Shown here: positions 1 to 4,425 of the stretch, piece after piece | How the letters are laid out: each line of letters starts with the position of its first letter | Numbering within the stretch: position 1 is the stretch's first letter | NCBI GenBank assembly: GCA_020853405.1 | Contig: JADYYZ010000463.1 | Coordinates: 1-5,004, forward strand | Origin: Acetobacteraceae bacterium | GTDB lineage: Bacteria; Pseudomonadota; Alphaproteobacteria; Acetobacterales; Acetobacteraceae | DNA length: 5,004 nucleotides | Direction of reading: 5' to 3' | Notes under the pieces: model-generated | What the model saw: the letters and a program-made list of their open reading frames with translations, nothing else | Database searches by the model: none | What the model was told of the DNA's origin: nothing | Translations under genes and position numbers: made by a program

Positions 1-7
1 CGGTTCG

Positions 8-24
8 CCGGGGCGGCCTTTTTT
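8..24 (+). terminator. Right half of a rho-independent terminator of an upstream gene (truncated by window edge)
   Basis: The GC-rich run CCGGGGCGGCC (8-18) is followed directly by six T residues (19-24), the usual 3' half of an intrinsic terminator. The matching left arm would lie before position 1 and cannot be checked. In many alphaproteobacteria lon precedes the HU gene, so this probably ends lon; that is inference from gene order. A second small perfect hairpin, TGCCCG-CGCA-CGGGCA (27-42), follows with no T-tract. Confidence 0.5.
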
Positions 25-60
25 CATGCCCGCGCACGGGCAGGGGCGCCGAGTCGGCAG

Positions 61-120
61 GGTTTTCCTGCACCAGAGCGCTGCCAAACCGCTGAAACCG
101 GCGGAAAACTTGGGGAAAAC
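61..120. repeat. Three copies of a short GGAAAAC motif upstream of the HU gene
   Basis: GTTTTCC at 62-68 is the inverse complement of GGAAAAC at 103-109 and 114-120. The two direct copies start 11 bp apart, about one helical turn. They lie 14-75 bp upstream of the putative -35 box at 134 in a locally A/T-richer patch. They could be a regulator-binding or bent-DNA element, but a 7-bp motif can recur by chance. Confidence 0.25.
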
Positions 121-133
121 GTGCCCACCCGCG

Positions 134-162
134 TTGACGCCAAGGAATCCGCACGCCTAACG
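134..162 (+). promoter_or_regulatory. Putative sigma-70-type promoter for the HU gene
   Basis: TTGACG (134-139) matches five of six -35 consensus bases. It is separated by exactly 17 bp from CTAACG (157-162), a weak -10 that shares the CTA start of the alphaproteobacterial CTATAT-like element. Transcription would begin near 169, giving a leader of roughly 127 nt before the GTG start. The -35 box and spacing are good, the -10 is poor, and no transcript data are available. Confidence 0.4.
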
Positions 163-185
163 TGCTGGCCCGCGAGGCGGATTCC
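144..185. repeat. Perfect 9-bp inverted repeat spanning the putative HU promoter -10 and start site
   Basis: GGAATCCGC (144-152) is exactly repeated in inverse complement as GCGGATTCC (177-185), with 24 bp between the arms. A second dyad, GCACG-CCTAA-CGTGC (151-165), is nested in it and centred on the putative -10. If transcription starts near 169 the left arm is not transcribed, so the dyad is better read as a DNA operator than as an RNA hairpin. No known operator consensus was recognised. Confidence 0.4.
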
Positions 186-190
186 CTCCA

Positions 191-223
191 GGCGTACGCC
201 TCGTGCCGGGCCGGAATTTCCGG
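191..223. repeat. Two tandem palindromes in the HU gene leader
   Basis: GGCGTACGCC (191-200) is a perfect 10-bp palindrome. CCGGAA-T-TTCCGG (211-223) is a perfect palindrome around one central base. Both lie in the presumed untranslated leader, 73-105 bp before the GTG start. With almost no loop they are poor RNA hairpins by themselves, so a protein-binding role or chance in GC-rich DNA are both possible. Confidence 0.3.
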
Positions 224-295
224 GCGAATGATGCCGATCGTCCGCGCTACCCCAGCTGCGCTACCCCACAGGACAACGAGAGAGGGCAGACACAC

Positions 296-571
296 GTGAA
301 CAAGAACGACCTGATCGCCACCGTCGCCGACAAGGCCGACCTGCCGAAGGCCAAGGCGGCCGACGTGGTGGACGCGGTGTTCGATGCGATCACCGCGGCG
401 CTGAAGAAGAAGGAGGGCGAGGTGCGCCTGGTCGGCTTCGGCACCTTCTCGAAGTCGAAGCGCAAGGGCGGAACGGGCCGCAACCCGCGCACCGGCGAGG
501 AGATCAAGCTGAAGCCCTCGACCAGCGTGCGCTTCAAGGCCGGCAAGGCGCTGAAGGACGCGGTGAACTGA
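296..571 (+). CDS. hup: DNA-binding protein HU (HU-beta type)
   Basis: Small basic histone-like protein that binds DNA non-specifically as a dimer, bends it and helps organise the nucleoid. The 91 residues match the usual ~90. Residues 1-40 form the two-helix dimerisation part. The family signature follows: VGFGTF (46-51), basic SKSKRKGG (52-59), then the beta-arm tip GRNPRTGEEI (61-70) with the Arg-Asn-Pro turn at 62-64 that inserts into the DNA minor groove, and a final helix FKAGKALKDAVN. I chose GTG 296 because the protein then begins MNKNDLIATVA as HU does, and a purine-rich GAGAGAGGG (278-286) lies 9 nt upstream. The open frame extends back to 203, but the extra 31 residues have no HU character. 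It is monocistronic, with a terminator 30 bp downstream. HU is sure; the hupA/hupB distinction does not apply cleanly in a one-HU genome. Confidence 0.96.
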   Translation: MNKNDLIATVADKADLPKAKAADVVDAVFDAITAALKKKEGEVRLVGFGTFSKSKRKGGTGRNPRTGEEIKLKPSTSVRFKAGKALKDAVN

Positions 572-600
572 CGCCTTGCGCCTCGATCCCGGATGAAGCG

Positions 601-629
601 GGGCCGCCCCTGGGCGGCCCTTTGCTTTT
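601..629 (+). terminator. Rho-independent terminator of the HU gene
   Basis: GGGCCGCC (601-608) pairs perfectly with GGCGGCCC (613-620) around the loop CCTG, followed by TTTGCTTTT (621-629). The strong GC stem plus T-rich tail, 29 bp after the HU stop codon, is a textbook intrinsic terminator. The longer open frame that runs from 593 into the aminotransferase passes straight through it, which argues against that long frame being real. Confidence 0.9.
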
Positions 630-659
630 GGGGGCGGTGCCGCGCCCCGGCGCTTCCGC

Positions 660-665
660 TACACT
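660..665 (+). promoter_or_regulatory. Possible -10 element for tRNA-Val
   Basis: TACACT (660-665) matches four of six TATAAT positions and lies 7 bp before the tRNA 5' end, where a start-proximal -10 would be expected. No -35-like hexamer is visible 16-18 bp upstream; the nearest, TTGGGG at 628-633, is too far away. The tRNA must have its own start because the HU terminator precedes it. Confidence 0.25.
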
Positions 666-671
666 GGCCCC

Positions 672-746
672 GGGCGCTTAGCTCAGCGGTAGAGCGTCTC
701 GTTTACACCGAGAATGTCGGCGGTTCGATCCCGTCAGCGCCCACCA
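672..746 (+). tRNA. tRNA-Val (anticodon UAC)
   Basis: A full cloverleaf can be folded by eye. The acceptor stem is GGGCGCT (672-678) with AGCGCCC (736-742). The D arm is GCTC/GAGC (681-684, 692-695). The anticodon stem is TCTCG/CGAGA around loop TTTACAC, with anticodon TAC at 704-706. The variable loop is 5 nt, and the T arm is GGCGG-TTCGATC-CCGTC (719-735). Discriminator A743 is followed by an encoded CCA (744-746). It reads GUA and other Val codons by wobble. No defects are visible. Confidence 0.97.
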
Positions 747-752
747 GAAGCC

Positions 753-790
753 GCCGGCATGCGAGGCTCCGCCGGGCATGTTATGCCGGC
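753..790 (+). repeat. Competing hairpins between tRNA-Val and the aminotransferase-like gene
   Basis: GCCGGCAT (753-760) is a perfect inverse complement of ATGCCGGC (783-790). The same right arm can also pair with GCCGGGCAT (771-779) around the loop GTT with one bulged G. The two folds exclude each other. Neither is followed by a T-tract, so this is not a standard terminator. The right arm ends 3 nt before the ATG at 794 and occupies the place where a ribosome-binding site would be. Confidence 0.5.
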
Positions 791-793
791 CGC

Positions 794-1996
794 ATGACCC
801 CCACGATCGACCTCGCCCGCGCCCGTGCCGAGACGCCAGGCACCGCCCATGTCGCGCACCTCAACAATGCGGGTGCGGCGCTGCCGCCCGCCCCGGTGCT
901 CGAGGCGGTGGCCAGCCATCTCGCGCGTGAGGCGGCGATCGGCGGCTACGAGGCCGCCGACGAGGCGGCCCCACGGCTCGAAGCGGTCTATGGCGCGATC
1001 GCGCGGCTGCTCAACTGCGCGCCTGATGAGATCGCGCTGGTCGAGAACGCGACCCGTGCCTGGGACATGGCGTTCTACGCGATGCGTTTCCGGCCGGGCG
1101 ATCGCATCCTGACCGCGCGCGCCGAGTATGCCAGCAACGTGATCGCCTTCCTGCAGGTCGCCCGGCGCACCGGCGCGGTGGTCGAGCCGATCGACGATGA
1201 TGCCGACGGCGCGCTCGACCCCGAGGCGCTGCGGGTGGCGCTCCGCCGGCCGGCGTCGCTGGTCGCGGTCACGCACGTGCCGACCAATGGCGGCCTGGTC
1301 AACCCGGCGGCGGAAATCGGCGCGCTGTGCCGCGAGGCGGGCGTGCCGTTCCTGCTCGATGCCTGCCAGTCCGCCGGCCAGCTGCCGCTCGACGTGCAGG
1401 CGATCGGCTGCGACATGCTCTCCGCCACCGGGCGAAAATTCCTGCGCGGGCCCCGCGGCACCGGCTTTCTCTATGTGCGCCGGGGCATGATCGAGGCCCT
1501 TGAGCCGCCCTTCCTCGACCTGCACGCGGCGAGCTGGACCGGCGAGCGCGACTTTTCGGTCCGCGGCGATGCGCGCCGGTTCGAGAACTGGGAGAGCTAC
1601 GTCGCCGGCCGGCTGGGGCTTGGGGCCGCGGTCGAGTATGCGCTGGCGCTCGGGATATCCCCGATCGCGGCGCGCACGACGGCGCTGGCGGCGCGCCTTC
1701 GCGCCGAGCTTGCCGCCATCCCCGGCGTCTCGGTGCACGACAAGGGCAGCGTGCGCTGCGGCCTTGTGACCTTCCGCGTGCGTGGCCTGGCCTCGGTTGC
1801 CGTGCGCGACGCCCTGCGCGCCGAGGCCATCAACGTCTCGGTCTCGACCGCTTCCTACGCGCGCTGGGATCTTGCGGTGCGTGGGCTTGCCGATCTGGTG
1901 CGCGCAAGCCCCCACTACTACAACGACGAGGCCGAGCTCGGCCGGCTGGTGGCGGCGGTCGCGCGGCTGGCGAAGGGCAGGGGGGATCCTGCCTGA
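794..1996 (+). CDS. Class V aminotransferase-fold PLP-dependent enzyme, EgtE/desulfurase-like
   Basis: A 400-residue cytosolic fold-type I PLP enzyme of the NifS/CsdA/isopenicillin-epimerase superfamily (COG0520-like). Visible motifs: HLNNAGAALPP (22-32); ENATRAW (84-90), which lies where the cofactor phosphate loop sits; THVPTNGG (160-167); DACQSAGQ (189-196), with D189 contacting the pyridine nitrogen; SATGRKFLRGPRG (210-222), with K215 the Schiff-base lysine; and R370-ASPHYYN (371-377) near the C-terminus, probably binding a substrate carboxylate. The RxGHHC-type cysteine loop of SufS is absent, so it is unlikely to be a standard cysteine desulfurase. IGGYEAADEAAP (49-60) resembles the region in EgtE, the hercynylcysteine-sulfoxide lyase of ergothioneine synthesis, but no egt neighbours are present. 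The substrate is therefore unknown. ATG 794 is the only sensible start: upstream in-frame codons run through tRNA-Val and the HU terminator. No clear Shine-Dalgarno sequence is present. It is probably cotranscribed with msrA. Confidence 0.88.
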   Translation: MTPTIDLARARAETPGTAHVAHLNNAGAALPPAPVLEAVASHLAREAAIGGYEAADEAAPRLEAVYGAIARLLNCAPDEIALVENATRAWDMAFYAMRFRPGDRILTARAEYASNVIAFLQVARRTGAVVEPIDDDADGALDPEALRVALRRPASLVAVTHVPTNGGLVNPAAEIGALCREAGVPFLLDACQSAGQLPLDVQAIGCDMLSATGRKFLRGPRGTGFLYVRRGMIEALEPPFLDLHAASWTGERDFSVRGDARRFENWESYVAGRLGLGAAVEYALALGISPIAARTTALAARLRAELAAIPGVSVHDKGSVRCGLVTFRVRGLASVAVRDALRAEAINVSVSTASYARWDLAVRGLADLVRASPHYYNDEAELGRLVAAVARLAKGRGDPA

Positions 1997-2008
1997 GGCC
2001 CAGGTTGG

Positions 2009-2013
2009 AAAGG
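2009..2013 (+). promoter_or_regulatory. Ribosome-binding site deciding the msrA start
   Basis: AAAGG (2009-2013) lies 9 nt before ATG 2023, which supports that start over the in-frame TTG at 2005. The TTG has no good ribosome-binding site in front of it. Confidence 0.5.
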
Positions 2014-2022
2014 CGGTTCCGC

Positions 2023-2640
2023 ATGGCAACAGCATCCGAGTTCGTCTATCGCGACTTCCCCGACCCCGCCCGTGACCTTCCGGCCACGCCCGGCCCGCGC
2101 GATGCTGTGCTGGCCGGCGGCTGCTTCTGGTGCACGGAAGCGGTCTATCGCCAGATCGACGGCGTCCTCGCCGTCGTTTCCGGCTATGCGGGCGGTTCGG
2201 CCGAGACTGCCGACTATGAGACGGTCTGCACCGGGCGCACCGGGCACGCCGAGGCGATCCGCGTCACCTACGATCCCGCCAAACTGTCGTACGGCGCGCT
2301 GCTGAAGGTGTTTTTCGCCACCGCCCACGACCCCACCCAGCTGAACCGCCAGGGCAACGACATCGGCAGCCAGTACCGCAGCGCCATCTTCTTCGCGAAC
2401 GAGGAGGAGAGGGCGGTCGCCGAGGCCTATATCGCCCAGCTCGACGCGGCCAGGGTCTTCCCGGCCAGGATCGTGACGGCCCTGGAGCCGCTCAAGGAAT
2501 TCTTCGTGGCCGAGACCTACCACCAGGACTACGCGGCCAGGAACCCGCACCAGCCCTATATCGCCGCGGTCTCGGCGCCGAAGGTGGCCAAGACACGCAA
2601 GGTCTTCGCGGACCGGCTGAAGGCCGCGCCGGCGACGTAG
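2023..2640 (+). CDS. msrA: Peptide-methionine (S)-S-oxide reductase MsrA
   Basis: Reduces the S-epimer of methionine sulfoxide in proteins and free methionine, with electrons normally from thioredoxin; cytosolic, with no signal peptide. At 205 residues it is a full-length single-domain MsrA with no MsrB fusion. The active-site motif GGCFWCTE (32-39) gives nucleophile C34, with F35/W36 forming the methyl pocket. VCTGRTGHAE (68-77) supplies E77, 43 residues after C34 as in the E. coli enzyme. GNDIGSQYRS (111-120) supplies D113 and Y118. The C-terminal part contains YHQDYAARNP. The only cysteines are C34, C37 and C69, so there is no C-terminal recycling cysteine; C37 of the CxxC is the likely resolving residue (inference). 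The TTG at 2005 would add six residues without family support. The gene follows the PLP enzyme by 26 bp and faces the ASCH gene. Confidence 0.96.
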   Translation: MATASEFVYRDFPDPARDLPATPGPRDAVLAGGCFWCTEAVYRQIDGVLAVVSGYAGGSAETADYETVCTGRTGHAEAIRVTYDPAKLSYGALLKVFFATAHDPTQLNRQGNDIGSQYRSAIFFANEEERAVAEAYIAQLDAARVFPARIVTALEPLKEFFVAETYHQDYAARNPHQPYIAAVSAPKVAKTRKVFADRLKAAPAT

Positions 2641-2642
2641 CC

Positions 2643-3128
2643 CTATGCCGGGTCGGCCACCTCCGGTGGCCAGACCACGGTGAAGCGTTCGAACACGGTC
2701 GCGATACCGTCATCGAATGCGAATCCCTTGTGCCGCGCCTCGCGCCCGAAATAGCTGCGATGCGCAGCGAGCCACCAGGCGCGGGTTCGCTCGCCCTCGC
2801 CCTCGTCCCAGGCGAAGCCGTCGTCCACCGAGTCGAGCGCGCCGGTCCGCAGCCCGGTCGTGCGGAAGATGCAGACCGGCCGGCCCCGCCCGTCGACCAC
2901 GACCACGTGGCCGCCGACCACGGGCGGCATCTCGCCATCCTCGGTGAAGCTCCGTTCCAGGCAGGTGGTGGCGCGCTTGACCCCGCCCAGCACCAGCCCG
3001 GCCAGCTCGTCCATCATGGCGGGGCTGTCGCCGAACGCGATCACGGCATACTCGTCGTGGTGCAGGCCGCTGGCCTCGCGAAACCGCTTCCAGAACGCCT
3101 CAACCGCTTCCGTCCTCGGCTGATCCAT
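2643..3128 (-). CDS. ASCH-domain protein (YhfF/COG4405-like)
   Basis: A 161-residue soluble protein with a PUA-like ASCH fold of the YhfF type. Visible family features: FWKRF near the N-terminus (12-16); FGDSPAMMDELAGLVLGG (32-49); the core motif GVKRAT (49-54); a strand-rich region VVGGHVVVVDGRGRPVCIF (70-88); the acidic FAWDEGEGE (105-113) with WWLAAH (118-123); and the C-terminal VFERFTVVWP (145-154). ASCH proteins are linked to RNA binding, RNase activity or, in E. coli YqfB, acetylcytidine amidohydrolysis. K51-x-x-T54 matches the spacing of the YqfB catalytic Lys/Thr pair, and E109, E111 or E113 might stand in for its Glu, but this is inference. ATG at 3126-3128 is preceded by GGAGG (3136-3140 on this strand), 7 nt away. 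It converges on msrA with only 2 bp between stop codons. The specific role is unknown. Confidence 0.85.
   Translation of the reverse strand: MDQPRTEAVEAFWKRFREASGLHHDEYAVIAFGDSPAMMDELAGLVLGGVKRATTCLERSFTEDGEMPPVVGGHVVVVDGRGRPVCIFRTTGLRTGALDSVDDGFAWDEGEGERTRAWWLAAHRSYFGREARHKGFAFDDGIATVFERFTVVWPPEVADPA
2651..2676. other. Strong hairpin at the msrA / ASCH gene convergence
   Basis: GGCCACC (2655-2661) pairs perfectly with GGTGGCC (2665-2671) around the loop TCC. GGTC (2651-2654) and GACC (2673-2676) extend the stem past one bulged A. It lies just after the msrA stop and inside the last codons of the ASCH gene. There is no T-tract on either strand, so it is not a canonical terminator. It may act as a shared 3'-end stabiliser or weak bidirectional stop, or simply be coding sequence. 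Confidence 0.4.
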
Positions 3129-3135
3129 GCTGCGG

Positions 3136-3140
3136 CCTCC
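3136..3140 (-). promoter_or_regulatory. Ribosome-binding site of the ASCH gene
   Basis: On the minus strand this reads GGAGG, 7 nt before the ATG at 3128. It is the clearest Shine-Dalgarno sequence in the window and confirms both strand and start. Confidence 0.8.
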
Positions 3141-3158
3141 GTATGTGATGGCGGATGC

Positions 3159-3186
3159 TTGACTTCACCTGGCACCAAAAGTATCC
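3159..3186 (+). promoter_or_regulatory. Putative promoter of tRNA-Asp
   Basis: TTGACT (3159-3164) matches five of six -35 bases and is followed after 16 bp by GTATCC (3181-3186), which has the TAT core of the alphaproteobacterial CTATAT-like -10. The predicted start near 3193 leaves about 7 nt before the mature tRNA at 3200, as expected for a tRNA promoter. It sits in the 71-bp gap shared with the divergent ASCH gene. Confidence 0.5.
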
Positions 3187-3199
3187 CCGCCCGGCTTGC

Positions 3200-3276
<77 letters not shown>

Positions 3277-3284
3277 CACACCGA

Positions 3285-3351
3285 AGCGGCACGGGGCCGC
3301 GTTCCGCCCCGCGAATCCAACACCATCCGCCGACGGGGGACCCGTGCCGTT
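3285..3351. repeat. Long-range inverted repeat between tRNA-Asp and nuoA
   Basis: CGGCACGGG (3287-3295) is the exact inverse complement of CCCGTGCCG (3341-3349). A G-T and an A-T pair extend it to 11 bp (3285-3295 with 3341-3351), with 45 nt between the arms. A smaller stem, CGGGGC (3292-3297) with GCCCCG (3306-3311), competes for part of the left arm. No T-tract follows, only GGGCTTTAT. It may be the end of the tRNA transcript or an upstream element of nuo. Confidence 0.4.
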
Positions 3352-3356
3352 AGGGC

Positions 3357-3385
3357 TTTATCGCGCCGGCGGGGCAGGCTAGGGT
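3357..3385 (+). promoter_or_regulatory. Weak candidate promoter for the nuo operon
   Basis: TTTATC (3357-3362), then 17 bp, then TAGGGT (3380-3385) gives correct spacing but only three of six matches in each box. A start near 3392 would leave a leader of about 69 nt before nuoA. No better pair was found between tRNA-Asp and nuoA; readthrough from the tRNA promoter is the alternative. Confidence 0.25.
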
Positions 3386-3450
3386 GCGCCGCATCAACAC
3401 GGATGTGTGACCGCCGCCCGGCTCGTTCCAGGCGGTGGCAGAGGCGCCTG

Positions 3451-3456
3451 AGGAGG
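3451..3456 (+). promoter_or_regulatory. Ribosome-binding site of nuoA
   Basis: Perfect AGGAGG, 4 nt before ATG 3461 and only 1 nt before the in-frame GTG at 3458. The spacing is short, but it favours ATG. Confidence 0.75.
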
Positions 3457-3460
3457 GGTG

Positions 3461-3826
3461 ATGAACTCGCTGCTGGCAGGCTACCTGCCCATCGTCGTCT
3501 TCATCGCCATCGCCGCGGCGATCGCGCTGGTGATGGTGGTCGCCTCGATTCTGGCCGCCCGCCAGAAGCCCTATGCCGAGAAACTCTCGGCCTACGAATG
3601 CGGGTTCGACGCGTTCGACGACGCGCGGCGGCGGTTCGATGTACGCTTCTACCTGGTCGCCATCCTGTTCATCATCTTCGACCTGGAAGTGGCCTTCCTG
3701 TTCCCCTGGGCGGTGGCGCTTTCGGGCATCGGCTGGTTCGGCTTCGGCTCGATGATGGCGTTCCTCGGCATCCTGACGGTTGGCTTCATCTACGAATGGA
3801 AGAAGGGTGCCCTGGACTGGGAATGA
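3461..3826 (+). CDS. nuoA: NADH-quinone oxidoreductase subunit A
   Basis: Small membrane-arm subunit of respiratory complex I, near the quinone-binding junction in the cytoplasmic membrane. Its 121 residues form the expected three membrane helices: about 8-32, 62-84 and 92-112. The conserved loop between helices 1 and 2 reads SAYECGFDAFDDARRRFDVR (43-62) with C47, and helix 2 carries the typical acidic pair D74/E76 in FDLEVAFLFPW. The C-terminus EWKKGALDWE is also typical. A strong AGGAGG (3451-3456) precedes two adjacent candidate starts, GTG 3458 and ATG 3461. ATG is chosen because GTG would leave only 1 nt of spacing. First gene of the nuo operon, 44 bp before nuoB. Confidence 0.97.
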   Translation: MNSLLAGYLPIVVFIAIAAAIALVMVVASILAARQKPYAEKLSAYECGFDAFDDARRRFDVRFYLVAILFIIFDLEVAFLFPWAVALSGIGWFGFGSMMAFLGILTVGFIYEWKKGALDWE

Positions 3827-3870
3827 GTGGCACCGGGAGCTGAGGTGTTGGCAGTGAGGCGCGTGGCGCG

Positions 3871-4425
3871 ATGAACGAACAGACCCCGATCGCCTGGAAC
3901 CGCGAGCACCTGCCGAAGGGGCCTGCGCAGGACGCGGTGATCGCGCAGCTCGGCACCGACATCGTCGAGAAGGGCTTCGTGGTCGCCCAGCTCGACAAGG
4001 TGGTGAACTGGGCGCGCACCGGCAGCCTGTGGCCGATGACCTTCGGGCTCGCCTGCTGCGCGGTGGAGATGATCCACGCCTACATGGCGCGCTACGATCT
4101 CGATCGCTTCGGCGTCATCCCGCGCGCCTCGCCGCGGCAGTCGGACGTGATGATCGTTGCCGGCACGCTGACCAACAAGATGGCGCCGGCGTTGCGCAAG
4201 GTCTACGACCAGATGCCCGAGCCGCGCTGGGTGATCAGCATGGGCAGCTGCGCCAATGGCGGCGGCTACTACCACTATTCCTATGCCGTGGTCCGCGGCT
4301 GCGACCGCGTGGTGCCGGTCGATATCTACGTGCCCGGCTGCCCGCCGACCGCCGAGGCTTTGGTCTACGGCATCCTGCTGCTGCAGAAGAAGATCCACCG
4401 CACCGGGACGATCCTGCGTGGCTGA
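3871..4425 (+). CDS. nuoB: NADH-quinone oxidoreductase subunit B (N2 iron-sulfur subunit)
   Basis: Peripheral-arm subunit of complex I that holds 4Fe-4S cluster N2, the last electron carrier before ubiquinone, on the cytoplasmic face of the membrane. The 184 residues match the family length. All four N2 ligands are present: the adjacent pair C62-C63 in GLACCAVEM, C127 in SMGSCANGGG, and C157 in YVPGCPPT. Other conserved stretches are WARTGSLWPMTFG (47-59), FGVIPRASPRQSDVMIVAGT (80-99) and YDQMPEPRWV (112-121). C144 is an extra, non-ligand cysteine. ATG 3871 gives a usual N-terminus; its ribosome-binding site is weak (GTGAGG at 3854-3859, 11 nt away). Its end overlaps the start of nuoC by 8 bp, suggesting translational coupling. 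Confidence 0.98.
   Translation: MNEQTPIAWNREHLPKGPAQDAVIAQLGTDIVEKGFVVAQLDKVVNWARTGSLWPMTFGLACCAVEMIHAYMARYDLDRFGVIPRASPRQSDVMIVAGTLTNKMAPALRKVYDQMPEPRWVISMGSCANGGGYYHYSYAVVRGCDRVVPVDIYVPGCPPTAEALVYGILLLQKKIHRTGTILRG

Noticed and set aside
593..793. N-terminal extension of the PLP enzyme's open frame back to 593
   Set aside because: It runs through the HU terminator and all of tRNA-Val; the peptide ALSSAVERL...VGGSIPSAPT is a typical spurious tRNA translation. The family N-terminus begins after ATG 794.
734..2035. 433-codon open frame on the - strand opposite the PLP enzyme
   Set aside because: High-GC codon bias opens the antisense frame. The product is low-complexity and Arg/Gly/Ala-rich with no family motifs, while the + strand carries a complete PLP active site.
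3403..3843. 146-codon open frame overlapping nuoA
   Set aside because: Out-of-frame shadow: Arg-rich and lacking motifs, whereas the nuoA frame has all its conserved residues and an AGGAGG site.
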